A stretch of 64,000 nucleotides of DNA from Ochotona curzoniae (GCF_017591425.1 NW_024465777.1:62001-126000); one strand, 5' to 3'. Positions 24,151-38,100 are shown, numbered from the stretch's first letter. Made by a program: numbers and translations. The notes: a model not told the origin generated them from the sequence alone.

Positions 24151-27100
24151 CAGAGGAGACAGGTGCAGACCCAGGCTGGGTGCTCAGCGATGAGGCCTGC
24201 CACTCCCCTTCCTGTCTATAGTGTGGCTGTGGGGCTACAGCTGTGCTGGGCTGAGTTCCTTTCACAGTGCTGGCATCATGAGGCTTCAGACTCACACAGC
24301 AGTCCTGTGAGCAGCAGTTCGAGAGGCCAATAGTCCCGCATTCAGGTGTAAGCAGGTGGCGTCTTCCCCAGGACCACAGGTTCCATGTCTCCTTGAGTAG
24401 ATAGCCACCCACTCCCATGCTGTCTCCCTGTGCTTCCATTTCCTTATTCTGCAAAGACACCTGTTACAGTGTCTGATGACAATCCTAATGATCTCAGTTT
24501 GAATCACTGTGTCAGCAGAGAATGACCATATTTCCACTGAAGTCACAGTTTAAGAGGTTAGAATTTCAGGAGAGGATTTTTGGAAGGACACAACTCATGC
24601 ATAGTATGTGTTTGTGGGTAAGAGCCTCCTCTAGGGTTGGAAGTGCCATGAGACAGAAAAAAGAGTTAGTGTCCCAGAGCAGAACCATAGGCCACCTTGG
24701 GTCTGGAACTGAAGGGGAATACACTTCATTCTCACTGCATGCCCTGTGCTTGGCCTCTGTGGCCTTCAAGCAAATCTGTGTCATCAGTACAGCCTTGAAG
24801 AGAACAGATGGAAGCCTGAAGGGCGAACTGAGTGACTTTTGATCAAAGGAGGAACACAACTGGAGAAACGAAAAAGGAATGGAGACCCCTGAGTCCAGCA
24901 AAAGCAGAGAGTTTGGCCTCCTCCAAACCTGCAGGGGCCCAGAGGAGGCAGTCACTGGAGCTGAGGAGCAGCCCCCACTACACACTCAGTGGGCTAGAGG
25001 GCTGTTCCTACACAGCCCAGCTCCTCCTCAGGAAGACATTGTCAGTCTGTGGAAAAAATACTGTCCCTGTCCCCTGTGCCATTGCCATTGCCCTGGAACC
25101 CAATTAGTTTCCACTTGAGGTGGTGCCTTCCTCATGGCAAAGTAGCTACACATGTTCTTGCCATGAGTCGTTTCTTGGACTATTCCTGTCACAAGCAGGT
25201 GAATCGAGGCTGTGCTGCAATGCCTGAGGAAGGAGTGCTGGGAGTAGGAGAGCTACAGGACCCCGTGGGGCATCAGAGTCCTGGCCTGATGACCATTATG
25301 TGTGATTCCCAGTGATGGCATATTTAAGGCTCTGAGAAGTCCTGCAGGTAGAAATCATTTGACCTGTGCAGACCTTGTATTTCTACTGCTGTCTGACCTT
25401 AGACTCTTTTTGGGGTGTCCTGTTGGTTCTATCACTAAGAACTGAGGCCCCTGCAGTGCACAATGTGTACAGAACCCCTGTTCAGAGGACTCTTTCCAGT
25501 GGGGTCATTAGTCACAGGATAACTCATCCTTTGAGGACATTGCTGTCCGGGGCTGCAGCCCCACTAGTGCTGCTGCTGTACTATGTAGGGACACAAAAGA
25601 GCCCCCAGGATGCCCTTTGTGAATGCCAAGGCAACTGTGCTCTGTGGTGGAAAAGTGTATGTCTGGGGAGTCCTTCAGCTTTACTCATTAATTTATTATC
25701 TCTTTGAATAAATATTGTTATTAACTCTGCTCTGTGCCAGGCTCCCTGCTAGACACTGAGAATTTGACGATGGGTGACAGAAATTCTGGGGCTCCCAAGT
25801 GCTTCCCTTCTAGTAAAACTCTGTCCCTCAAAGGATTCTGCTTGTAACTCAAAACTCTCCTGCTAGACCAAGTTCCTAAGGCCCCACCACCTGGACCTCC
25901 ACATCCCAACAAGAATATAGTTTGGTTTGTTTCATGTTGAGATCATGGTAGATCTCACCCCTCTTCTTCCCTGGTAGCTCCTTAGTCCCAAGGGAGAGTG
26001 GTTCTCTCATTAGCTTTTTGCTCAGCTGATCCTGGACAAGAAAACCCCTAGAAGGGGCTGGATTTTGGTACAGCAGATTAGGTTGGTATTTCTCATGCCA
26101 GCTCCCATCTGGACTCAGCTGCTCTGTTTCTGCTCTAGCTTCTTGTGAATTCACCTGGGAAGGCAGACAAACTGGCCCAAGTACGTGGGTCCTCGCATCT
26201 TATATGGAAAAGGAGTTCCTGGCTCCTGATTTCATCCTGGCCCACCTGAATTGATGTGGGCATTTGCGAAGTGAAACAGTAGACATATGAAAGGGAAACA
26301 AAGCAACATCACTCAGTGAGTGGCACAGCTGGCAGTGTCTGGCCACAAGGCCTTGAAGATGAGTTGAATTTCATTGGGACAGTGGCTTCTCTGATCCATC
26401 TGCCTTGAGCCCAAACAGAAAGAGAGCTATGGCATCCCCATTGGAGCCAGACAAAGCTGCTCAAATAGAGTAGGTGGCATCTTGTTTGGAGTTGAGGAGC
26501 ATTTGGATCTCCTTGTTATTGGGTAAATTTGGTCAGGCGAAGCAGCAACAAAACTGAGGTTTCTAAGCCAGTTTTATCCTTTCTCTGGGACAGGAGTTCC
26601 TGACAAATCCTCCTTGAATTGTACCATCTTTGGGATCCTGTCTGATCTAGATGCTCCACAGTGGCTTTAGACACTGACCTGCCACTATGTCCTGAGCCCC
26701 TCCTGGTCCTGCCTTGTTCTTCCACAACTCAGAGCCTGGGGATGAACTCTGAGTCAAAGTTAATGAAATAAGCATGTCCAGTCCCAGAGGGAGTGTGACA
26801 AAGGAGGGCAGGGCTATTTTTAACCGCTTGTGAAGGATTCACAGCTATTTCACCTGTGATCACTCACTGTCTTCAGGCACAAGCAGAGCTGTGTCTGGAG
26901 GGGCAGACGTTGCTATCCACCCCATAGCTGACCTACTGGGGATCACCTGACAGTTCTGAGCATTTGTCTCCTCCTAGGCTTGGACACGGAGGTTCCCCAA
27001 AGCCATGCTCTGCATCACAGGGACACTTGTGTGAGGAGTCTGACACTCCCAGAGCCATGAGTGTTGAAGCAGCGAGGATCATACAGGGAGGTTTGAGGCT

Positions 27101-27958
27101 TGGCCTCATGCAGAAACAGTCCTGGAGCTCCTGCAGAAGGCCGGACAGGGTGCTGTTTCCAGAGCACCCAGGGAAGAACGGCATCTTTTCCAGAACTCAT
27201 CAGAATCACATTCATTGAATTCATGCCATGTTGTTCCAGTTCTGGTGCCCTTTGATCCACTGCATCTCTGCCTGGACACCTCCATCATCTCAGAATCCCA
27301 TTTCTCTTTATCCCCATGCACTCAGGCTCTGCTTAGTGACCAAACTCAGCTACCCACTCTCTCTATAACTGCTCCCGTGCTTTCTATAACCTCATCCCCT
27401 CTCCAAGAGGAGAATTTCAGAAAATGTGAGTAATGTCAAAGCTCCTTCTCTACTTACCATCACCTCCCCAACCTCCCCAACCTCCTCATCTGAACGCAGG
27501 GCTTCTCTTTTACACTTAGAACAGACCCAGGTTGGCATCTAGTGCAGTGGTTCAGGTGCGGCTTGGATATTCATCTCACACTGAAGTGCCTGTCTGGAGT
27601 GAAGCACCTTTTATCAAGAGGTCCCTGCTGTGTTGTCCCCATGTCTGCCTAAACCATTCTGGCATAATTGCCAGTGCCTTCAGGATAGTGTTCAAATACT
27701 GCTAAGTGAACACCTTTTCTATATTGTGTCTTTGTTCAAATCTCTGCACAGATGTCATTCCATTTGGCATTACTGGGGTGCTGATGTTTCCTGCTGTGTA
27801 TCTGCCTCTAGTAGCAGAAATAGTTTGTTTTCCCACGTCACTCATCTTTATTCAGTCTATTATCTTTTGCTTTATGAAACTCAACATGTTAGGGCATCTG
27901 TGTTTTTCTTCAGGAGATTTCAGGCTGCGCTCTCTTAGATGCCCCTGCATGATGATAT
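24151..27958. other. Non-repetitive-looking spacer between units B and C
   Basis: The longest stretch without obvious young repeats. No exon of the protease family and no recognisable protein appears in any frame; open frames here are short and lack motifs. Text at 24,240-24,600 looks like an old interspersed repeat of undetermined family. Confidence 0.45.
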
Positions 27959-28515
27959 GGTTTCCTTGTACCTAGGTAAATGTTACCCTGCTGGGAGCAA
28001 AGCAGCCACTAGCTGGTGGGTATTCTGGACCTGGTTAATAACAACTCTGTGTTAACTATAGCAATGTGGCAGCTTAGTTGCTTATTCTACTTTTAAATCG
28101 GTGAGAAAATTTATGTTCAGTTTTTGAACAACTTTTTGACCACAGCTGCTTCACCTGGGTGTTCCCCCAGGCAACCGTGGTTGTCACAGCTCCATTAATG
28201 GCCACCACTGCATCTTCCTCTCATAGCTTTCTTTCTCCAGTGCTGTCCATCTGCTTATGGTCCAAAAAGTATATTTGAGCATTTCAGTGTTGTAGCTCTT
28301 TAAGAAGGAAATTATGTGAGCAGGAGTTTTATCCTAGTAGATGACTTGGAAAACACTTCCCCAGGAGAAAACACCAGCCTAGGTTTCCTTGTACCTAGGT
28401 AAATGTTATACTGCTGGGAGCAAAGCAGCCTCTGCTGGTGGGCATTCTGGACCCGGTTAATAACAACTCTGTGTTAACCACAGCAATGTGCCAGCTTAGT
28501 TGCTTATTCTACTTT
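27959..28515 (+). repeat. Direct repeat pair, about 135 bp each
   Basis: Copies at 27,959-28,095 and 28,382-28,515 both start GGTTTCCTTGTACCTAGGTA and run through TTAATAACAACTCTGTGTTA to TTGCTTATTCTACTTTT. They differ at roughly ten positions. Confidence 0.8.
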
Positions 28516-28559
28516 TTAAAAAAGACATGTGGGGAATACTGCATACTGCCCTTTGAGAC

Positions 28560-31275
28560 TATATGCTGCTGCATGGTGGGGTGATTATGATCACTGAGTT
28601 GGGACATGCTGTCCTGCTCCCAGGCACACTGTTGTTTACTGCCTGGTGGGTGAAATGAAGGCTGCAGATTGTCCAGGAAAGTGGGTCTTGAGATGCGTTG
28701 GAGTGGGAACTGTATAGAACGTTTTTGACAGGTAAGGAGTGCCTTCTGGGGGCTTTCATGAACTGGGCCACTGCACTTGCAGGTAGATGAGGGAGCTGGT
28801 CAGTGTGCTTTAGAGTTTCAATGAGCATGTCTGAATCAGGCCAAGACACACACTAACATGTGAGTCCTGAGCTGGGCTAGGTAACATCTACCACTGCCAG
28901 CCTGTGGCTGGCACAAAAGCTGGTGCTACGGGTCATGCCTGGTTAGCTAGGCTGCAGTATCCACACCTAAGAGTTGGGGGAGAGTGTGGGCATAGCTGGT
29001 AAAGGTATTACCTACCAGAAAGTGAGAGAAGAAGAGCTGGAGACAGTTTCTATAGGGGATTTGTGAGCTTGCATCTTTGGGACTGCAGCAGCTATGGGTG
29101 GTGACAGGCTGAGTCAGGCTAGACTGCAGAACTCATTGACACTCATTGGTGCTGTGCTGAAAGGGTGCCGTGTTAGGCCAGGCTACAGCACTTGCTGGCA
29201 CATGCAAAGACTGGGACTGGGCTGGACCATGTGAAACAGGGCTGTAGTACATGCCAGCACATCTGAGATCTGGGATTGGGAGCAGGCCTAGAAGGGCAAC
29301 TAGGGAACTCTCCTAATAGGTCATAGCTCTCAATGGTGAGCATGAGAGATGGGGATGAGGGCAGGCCAGGCAAAGCTGTACTACGTTTTGGCATGTGTGT
29401 GGTTAGGTCTAGGATCAGGTTTAGCTGGGCCATGACACAGCATGGTGAGAGCTGGTATTGTAGGTGGGACATGCCACATTGGATTGAAGCTCCCACTGTC
29501 CCATGCAAGATCTTGGGGGTGGAAATGGGCCTGGTAGGGGAACTTTGGAGACTTCCTCTGAGGCTACAGCTCCCACTGGTGAGCACAGTAGCAAGGGTTG
29601 GGGGTGGACAAAACTCTGAAAGTGTTCAGCACACATGAGCATGCATATGGCTGGTTGTGTGGATGCCTGTGAGAGCCAGAATGGGTGTAGGATGGATTGG
29701 GATAGCCCTCGGCATTTCCCTGTACAGGTGAAAGCTGAGTCTGATTGTGGGCCAAGCAGAGCTATGCTGCAGCATTCTTCATCAAGAGCTGTAATGGGTG
29801 TGGGCCAGTCAGACAAGCTCATAGGACTCCCCAGTGGATGCAGAGATTGGAGGCAGGCCTTGTCAAACTGGGCCACAGCACCTGCTGGAACACTCAAGAG
29901 CCAAGGCTGTGTGTGAGCCTGTTAGGTGAACTTTGTTGCTACCAATGGTGAGCATGATAGTTGGGACTCTAGGAGGGCCAGTGTGGGAGGGGCTGTAGCA
30001 CCCTTTGGCCAGCATGTGGGCTGGGTCTGGGGGTGAGTCAATCTGGGCTAGGTTATAACACCCACTGGCAAGTGCCAGTAATGGGTGAAGTCATTCTAGA
30101 CTGCAGTACTATCTGGCAAGTGCCAAATCTTGGGCCTGCAGTGGTCCCTGTAGGGGAACTGTGAGCAATCCCCTAGTAGGCTGAAGCTCCTGCTGGTGAG
30201 CATGAGAGCTAGACTAGGAGAGGCCCACGTTGGACAAGTAGCATCATCCATTAGCAAATGTGTTTGGTTGTTCAGGAGTAGGTTGTGCTGAATTAAGCCA
30301 TGGTACTCACAGATGTGCATGAGAGCTGGATTGGTTGTGAGATGGCTTGAGTAGGCTGCATCACATATTGGAATGCACCAAAACTGGAGCTAGGGTTGGG
30401 CTAGGGTTGGGTGGTTATTGGATTTTATGCAGACTAGAATTTAGTACCCAATAGATGCATAAGCACTGGATTTTTGGTAGGTTGTGCTGGGCTAGTCCAA
30501 GTAACTTGTTAATTCATGTAAGAGTTGGGCTTGGGGTAGAGCTGGCCAAGTACATTCATCCACCAGTGTATGTATTCTCTGGTGAAAATAACTTACTGAA
30601 CCTGACCCCACAACAGCTTTGCACAAAAATCAAGGCTAAGATCAACTCAAACGGTATTTCCTGGGGTACGTCCCAACTAGGCCTTTGGACTCTCTCTGGG
30701 CACAATGTATGTGGTCTGATCTTGGAATGTATATATTTAGACTGGCTCCTCAGTAACTGATACCTGTACAGCACATAGCATGCAGCACACAGCATGCAGC
30801 ACACAGCATGCCCAGAGTCACTTTGGGACTGAGAGCCAGTTCATCTAGGCCAGCAGAGGATGCTGAGTGCCTAGTCAGAAGATGGAAAGCAGAACAGGTT
30901 GGACCACTCTCCTGGCCACACTTTGCAGTAAGGGTTTGGGTCTGTGGATTCACTGAGGTGGATCTGGTCAGCCAATCTCTCCAACTTTGGAGAGATTTTT
31001 CAATCTTGGTGCAATGAAATCAACAACTCACTCATGTAACACTTAGAACACTCTTTTTCATATACAGGCCTCTAAGGTGTCATCAGATGACTGTTTCCCG
31101 ATTACTGGATGCTGATGCTCTGACTGCAAGGAGTAGCTCTCATCCCTTTCCTTTTGCAGACACAGAAAAAAAATTCAAACATTTGTCCCAATCAGCTTTC
31201 TCAATACCTTGATCCTCCCTAATCTAAATGAAGGCCCACAACGGTGCAGATAACTATGTAAACAATATTATAAAG
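28560..31275 (+). repeat. GC-rich degenerate tandem-repeat element upstream of unit C
   Basis: Imperfect units carrying CACTGGTGAGCAT, GAGAGCTGG and GGGCTGG phrases fill about 28,850-30,560. A 3' non-repetitive part follows and ends in an A-rich tail near 31,275. Same family as at 8,758-11,731 by phrase content. A 14-bp mini-repeat lies at 30,769-30,811. Confidence 0.5.
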
Positions 31276-31289
31276 AAAATAAAATAATT

Positions 31290-31570
31290 TAAAAAAGAAA
31301 TACCTTAACTTGATCCTCAGCTGCTCTAGTACCTGACTAGCTCCTGAACAGGCGTAAGTCACCATGATTCAGATTTGATGACTCAAATGATTGGGCTCCT
31401 GCCACCCATGTGGGAGACCCGACTTGCATTCCTGAATCCTGGCCCCCAGCCTTGGGCTGGCTTTGGTCCTATGAGCATTTGGGAAATTAATAACTGAATG
31501 TGAGATAATGCGTTCTCTCTCTCTTTCTCTTTCTCCCTCCCTCATTCTGTCTCTCAGTTTTAAATGTGTG
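31290..31570 (+). mobile_element. Degraded C-repeat SINE
   Basis: Plus-strand SINE body (CCCATGTGGGAGACCCGACT) ending in a CT-rich stretch at 31,512-31,556. The segment shared with unit D begins within it, near 31,490. Confidence 0.55.
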
Positions 31571-31574
31571 TATG

Positions 31575-33450
31575 TTGATTTAGTGCAGCAGTTAAGATGC
31601 CTTTTGACAGCTGGCACTACAGCATAGTCCGTTAAGCTGTAACCTGCATTGCTAGATCCTGTTTAAATACCGGGTCAAGTCCTGGCTGCTTAATGTCTGA
31701 TCCAACTCCTTACAAAAGCACATGAAGAAGCAGTAGAAGATGGTTCAGGTCCTGGGACAATTGTACCTATGTCCCAACTCACTGGTGGGTGCTGCATCGT
31801 ATCACTGCCATGTCTTCCCTCATCCCTGGCTTTCATGCAACCCAGTAGATGTGATAGCCTAGCTCAGCATGGCCTGCACCCCATGCTGAATCCCAAAGCG
31901 ATCATTGTGCTACGATTTGGCCCAGCCAGGTTTGGCCCTGTCTGGTCTGCCCTCAGGATCCAACCCACACATATGCCAACAAATGGAGCATCCTTGGCTA
32001 GCTTTACTCACACCCAGCCTTGACTCACAAGTTCATCAGCAGGAGCTACAGTCTGTCAAAGGAGTTCCTTCCTTTCTCCAACCAGGCTCACTCCAAGAGC
32101 CAGATTTCACACATGCCAGCAGGTGCTAGTCCCTTACACAGCACAGTTTGCCCCTCTCCCCACCCTCCATCTCAGCCTTTGTGTGTGGTGGTGGATATTG
32201 TGCCCCAGCCTGACCCATACCCAATTATTGGGTGTGCCTGTGCTTGTTGCAACCTGAACCAGCCTGGACTGTTCTCATCCCCAGTATCCATGAGGGTCAG
32301 TGAGTTACATGGTCTTGCCTAGCTTGGCCTGTCATGACCATCGGCCTTCAATCAAATCAGTGGATATTGCTGTTCCACAGGGGTGAGCTTACAAATCATT
32401 GACAGAAACTAACACCCAAGGTCTGGTTCTCTCATGAGCTGGTTAGTGTCAGAGAAAATTAAGCAAATGTTGTCATATGCTTATGCTGTCAACCCCTACC
32501 CCAAAACTACCTGGTTGGTACTGTGGTCAAGCCCTACAAGGCAGGCCCAACCCCCCCAGCCTTAGCTTTCATGTGCACTGATAGGTGGTGATCAATACCA
32601 ATAAGCCTAGCTTAGATTTCCCACATGGTGGAAGTACTGGTTGGCTCCACATGGTCTTCTGGTTTGCTTCCTCCAAAACACCTGGTCTCAACTCCCTTGT
32701 TAACCCACAAGTGCAGTAGCCTGATTGGTAGAAGTCCTCCGGAAGTCATTCCTCACCTGTCACATCTCCCTCAGCAGTCCTCCCTTCCACACATCCATAT
32801 ACCTCCTTCTCTGAGCAACCTAGTCCACCAAACAAGCTTATGTGTAGGTTTCCAAGGCTGAGCCTCTGGCACTGTGCATGTTGGCCTGGGCCCTGCTTGC
32901 CTGCCTGGAGCCCACACACATTTATGGGAAGGTCTCCAGACCTCTCACTAAATATCTTAGAAAAGAAAAATTGAATAGTCAACTATGCTGGCACATTGAT
33001 ATTATTAACACAAATTTGGCACTAGCCAGGCCGAGACCTGACAGTTATTAGCTGCTTTTCTCCCAGCTGTGTAACATTTGTCTAGGTACAATGCAACCTA
33101 GGAGGTTGTCTATAGAGGGCGGGAGATGGCTGCCTAGCTTCTGATCTGACTTCCTGCATATGCCTGGGAAAGCAGCCAAATATGTTTCAGGTCCCTGGGA
33201 CAATTGCATCCATGTGGATGATCCTAGACATGTAGGTTCTGGTTTGCATCCAATTCCATTTTCCTGCTTGCACACTCTGAGAGGCAGAAGGGGATGTGGT
33301 TGAAATATGTGGGTCACCCAGGAAATCTAGATAAAGTTACAGTTTCTGGTCTCTCCCTGATTCTGCCTCATCTGTTACAGTCGTAGAGTGAACCTGTGTC
33401 AGCAATATATCTGTGTTGATCCTGTCTCTCTGTGTTTCAAATAAATAAAA
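31575..33450 (-). repeat. Inverted GC-rich tandem-repeat element between SINE pieces, unit C
   Basis: SINE-derived text (31,575-31,760) precedes an inverted, degenerate GC-rich repeat (about 31,760-32,990; reverse complement carries GGGTTGCATGAAAGCCAGGG-type phrases). A second SINE-like piece (33,010-33,440) follows. The whole block is repeated at 52,200-53,990. Confidence 0.5.
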
Positions 33451-33464
33451 ACTATTTTTTTTTT

Positions 33465-34040
33465 TAAAATCAGTTAATTTATTTGAAAGTCAGAGTGCCA
33501 AGGAGAAGAAAAAAACATCTTCCATGTGGTGATGCATTCCCCAAATGGTCACCACAGCCATGTTTGGTGCAGGTTAAAATAGGACACGGTCTCCTATGTA
33601 TGTCCAAGGATCCCTGTTGCGGACCATTATCAGTTAGCTTAGCATGTATGCTGATAGAGATGTGGTAGGGAAGCAGAGTAGATGAGCCTCAAACCAGTGC
33701 TCATATGGGATGACAGACAGCACTGCAGGCCATGACTTCAACCACTGTGCCACAGTGCTGGCCCCAAATACTATAAAAATATTTGTTTTCATTTATTTTC
33801 AAGGCATATTGAGAAGGAGCTTATCCCATTAACTGGTTCATTCCCTAAATACTTACAGCAGATGGGACCTATCCAGGCCAATTCCTAGGCAGAAATTCAA
33901 CATGGATCCGTGGGTAGCAGTGACCCAGGTATGTGAGATGTTGTCTCATGGATGCTGAAGTACACATTAGCAGGAAACAGGAATCAGAAGGAGAGTTGGG
34001 ATTCAAACATCAACACTCCAAATTAAGCAAGAGTTGTCTG
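33465..34040 (-). mobile_element. Two minus-strand SINE pieces, unit C upstream
   Basis: The first (33,465-33,765) ends in GCCACAGTGCTGGCCCC, the reverse complement of a SINE head. The second (33,775-34,040) is more decayed. Both recur at 54,010-54,610 before unit D. Confidence 0.6.
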
Positions 34041-34284
34041 TTCTGCCTTTACCATGCGGGACATGTACCTCTTCCATAGCTGGCTTTCATTTTTTCTTTA
34101 GGATGAAATGAACATGTAACTCAGCTCAAATGTCACCTTCTCTAGATCCCCAATTCATTACCGCCATTCTTCTCCAATTCCTGTGCTTTATCTACTCCCT
34201 TACAGTGATCCCTAATGCTGGGCACAGCCTGTACTGATTTTTGTTGATTTATAAATGTCTCCCCTATTGGAATCAAACCCCTGA

Positions 34285-34605
34285 TGGATCTGGCCCAGCA
34301 CCATGGCATAATGGACTGTGCCTCACCTGTGGTACTTCAAGCTGCAAGTCCCATTGCTCCACTTCCCTTCCAGCTCTGCCTATGGCCTGGGGAAGCAGCA
34401 GAGGACGGCCAGGACCCTAGGTTCCTGAAACCATTTGTAAGACTGGGAAGAAGTTTGTGGGTTTTGGCTTACAATCTTTGTATCTCCAGCCATTGAAGCT
34501 ATTTTGGGCATGAACCAGTATAGGGTATATCTTTTTTTTTCTCTCTCCCCACAAATTTCTGTAATTTGTCTTTCCAACAGAAATAAATAACTCACTAAAA
34601 AAACA
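34285..34605 (+). mobile_element. C-repeat SINE, unit C upstream
   Basis: Begins GGCCCAGCACCATGGCATAA and ends with an AATAAATAACTC-type tail. Orthologous copy at 54,870-55,195. Confidence 0.7.
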
Positions 34606-34833
34606 GCCTTTAAAAGGGCAGGGACTATGAATTCTTCCTCCTTGCACCCCTGGAACAGGACTAGATCTATGTAGAGCAGGTGCTGATAGGTCTCTTCATT
34701 GAGGTTAGTACAATTATTGATGCCGTGTTAGAGATGTGAAACCTGAGACTCAGAAAACTGAAGCTATGAGTCGAAGTTCTCACGGCTGGGAGGTGGCCCC
34801 GGCAGGGTGTGAATCCAGGTTGGAGGGTTCCAA

Positions 34834-35135
34834 CACCTGTGTTCTTTCCTGAAGGAGGTGGTGTGTTCTGATGCCAATTTTCCATCTTGTTTCCCTGTTA
34901 TCAGTTGGTAACCCTGTGTGAACTGTGCAGCCAGATGCTGCAGGGAGCCCTTGTTTCTTCCATTGGCTGTCAGTCCTCCATGTGCAGTGGAAGGATTCTG
35001 TGGCCTTGGACTGTGAGAGATCTTGTGCTGCACCACCTGCTCAGAATCAGACCCCAGTCCAGCCCCTTCTATCAGCCTTGGCCTTATATTGGAGCCCAGG
35101 TTCTGTAGCTTGCTGCATTCATGTCCAAACTCACC
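34834..35135 (+). promoter_or_regulatory. Unit C promoter region
   Basis: TATATT is at 35085-35090, 51 bases before the chosen ATG. An E-box CACCTG is at 35034-35039 and an ATTGG box near 34971. A CACCTG plus TTCTTTCC pair at 34834-34849 resembles a PTF1 site. An upstream in-frame ATG lies at 35121. Confidence 0.6.
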
Positions 35136-38100
35136 ATGCTGCAGCTGCTGATTTCCTTCCTCCTTGTGGCCCTGGGTAAGCCCTCAGTATGATCTCCCTG
35201 TGCTGTTCTGGATCAGGAATCCAAACTCGTTCCATGCCTTGTGTACTTTGATTGCTGTACTGGCTTCCACAGGAAGTGTCTCAGCATGTACCTGGGACAC
35301 AGAAGAGGGGGCTTTTATCTGGGATCTGAGGTGGGGAGAGAGGAAGCATGGGATTGCCCAGAATGAGGAGAATGACTTGTAGCAGCAGCAAGGGCTGTGG
35401 AAGTGATCCTTAGTGCAAAAATTCAACAAAACTGAGTGGTTGAATCTGGCTCTGTGCTTAGACTGCGACTGAGTGGAATTTCCACTCCTCTGCTGAATGC
35501 TCAAACTGTCCACTCACACTCTCTACCCTGCTCCATAGCCTGTGTTCTACTGTGTCTCATTACACTGCAGTTCAGGAGCATCCCTCTGAGCAGCCTCCCT
35601 AGCTGACCGTCCTGGCAGCAGATAACAGTTGCTGAGTGGTTGTTACAGTTTGATCAGCTGGATACTCTGGGATTTTTCTCCTATGATCTCATATCATTCT
35701 CATAATTGCTACACAAAGTTTGTACCGTTATCATTCTCATTTTAGAGACTGAAACACTGACTCTGAGAAATGTATGCTCATTCTACACAAGATGTTGACA
35801 GTTTTTACTTTTTTTAGAGAAAAAGATTTGTTTATTTTAAAGTTAAAAAGCAGAATTTTATAAGGAGAGGAAAATCAGAGGGATCTGAGAGTAGCATTAT
35901 TCTAAGGGTCAACTTCCTTCATCTTTTTGTTTACACAGGCCACAATTTTATCCCTACCTTGGCCTCCTGGAAATCTGTAAAGCCATGTTCTAGTCCTAGT
36001 GCTCACAGTTTCAGTAGTTGCTGAGGGTCAGAGAGGGAAAGGGGCTTGCATGGGGTAACACAGAATGTGTGTGTCATTTTAGAATTGAAACCCTGACCCC
36101 CTTTTGTTAGATCTGCTTTGTCTGCTTGACACCTTTCTTTTTCTCTCCTCCCTAGCTTCAGGCTTACAGCCAACAAGCGACATCCCCTCCAGCCACTTCT
36201 CCAACCCCTCCAGCCGAGTGGTCAATGGTGTTCCTGTACAGCCCCACAACAAGTGGCCCTGGCAGGTAGAGCAACACCAGCTGCACTGACCACCCACTGT
36301 GGGCTCTGGACACCAAGTGCTGATTGCAAGGCCTTCAACATTGACCTGATAGCTCCTCCTCCAATACCCACTTTACCACCCAGGTTCTAGAACCCTGGAG
36401 AAGGCAGCTTCTCCTGGAGGTTCCACCTGCTGCCCCTGCAATCCTTACTGGGCTGTTTGCAAATCAGCTGCATCTGAGGCAGAAGGAGGGCTTTACTCGA
36501 GGGACTGATGCTGTGATAGAGGAATCCAGGCAGTGTGTGGAGGCAGATGTGGGGACTCAGTTCTGGACTCTCAGTTCCTGGAGTCCCACAGCAGGGCTCT
36601 GAGATCTGGAGCACAGAGAGTGAGTAGTTGCAATTGGGCATTGTATGACAGCACCGAGGGTGATGCTTACTATGCTGTGGAACACAGTAGCCATTAGCCT
36701 CATGTAGGTATTTAATTGTGAAATAAATTAATGCTCAACTATCAGTTCCTTTGAATGAATTTGAAATTCATCCCCATTTCAAATGTCCTAGAGCAACCTG
36801 TGGCCAGCGGTTTTCATTATAAACAGCAGAAGCATAGAAAATTTCCATAGCCAAGTGGCAGGGTCTATATGCCTGTTCTGGAAGGGAGTAGAGAGTGTGA
36901 GCTGTAGCCCTGTCAGCCACATGGCTCCTCCAGCAGTGACTTAGCCCTGCCGTTGCAGCAGGAAAGCAGCCAGAGAGCATGTGTGCCTGAGTGAGCAGCC
37001 TGTGTGCAGTCAGCATCTGTGTGCACAGAGACCACAGCCAGCCTGGGGCCATGTATCATATTTTGCCATCTTTGATCTCCAGGAAGATTTGAGAATCTGA
37101 ATGAGTAGAAATGTGAAGGGAGGCAAAGGAATCAGGTTGAGGTTTTGCTTAGGAAGCTCCAAGAGACCTGTGGGCTGAGGTTCCAGCAAACAGGGCCTGA
37201 GAGAGCAGTATGTCTCGGGGCTGTCGGGTTACACGAGGACTTGCTTTCCTAGAGGGCAGGGAATGTGGGAATCTTCAGGGATCTCACAGGGCTCGGTGTG
37301 GGTAAACTGGAGAGACTTGGCCTTTTAGACAACTGACAGGACCAGATTGAACTAGTATGCATGCAGCACACTGTATGTCTTTGTGAAGCTTTGGTGTTCT
37401 GTGTGGATGGTGCCTTCTCTAGTTGTTCAGTGCACATGATCTACCCAGAAACCCTCACCTTGGGCCTCTTACCTATACAACTGGTTTTATTTCTGGATTC
37501 CAGGTTGCCTTGCTGTGGGACAATAATGGCAAAATAGAGCTCATGTGTGGTGGGACATTAATCAAACCGAACTGGGTTATGACTGCTGGCCACTGCTTCT
37601 TGTGAGTTCTCCTACTGTCCCCCTCCTCTCTTTGTCTTTGTCTCTGTGAGACCCAGGCAGCCCAGGCCAGTGGGTGGCTTTGGGAGGTGGACAGTGAAGG
37701 CGAGACTGACCTTTTCTCCTCTGGCAGCTTCAATGTGACATACTATGTGTTGGCGGGCAAGTACAACGTGAGTCTACCAGTGGATCCTGAAGAGCTCATC
37801 CTTGTGGAAAAGTTTATCTTGCACCCAGATTATAGTTATCCAATCAACGGGTGAGTGAGCTCCTAGCCTGGTACCAGGTTCTAGTGTTCTTCTCTTCATG
37901 TCCCACTGTTCATCTAGGAGACTCCCAGGGACAGTGGGGAGGGTGAGCAGTCTGGGCACAGCTCCCATACACTGGGCAGAGCTTTAGAGAACAGCAGCAC
38001 CAACCTCCCTTCCTGCACATGGACAGCAGGCCCAGGGAGAGGCAGGAAGTCCCCCAGGGCTGCTGGGCTCAATGTCCCTGGTTCTCAAGATTCTCAAGCC

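Noticed and set aside
24151..27958. Several 80-140 codon open frames in the B-C spacer
   Set aside because: No recognisable family, no repetition in other units, and no paired promoter, splice or polyA signals. I treat them as chance frames.
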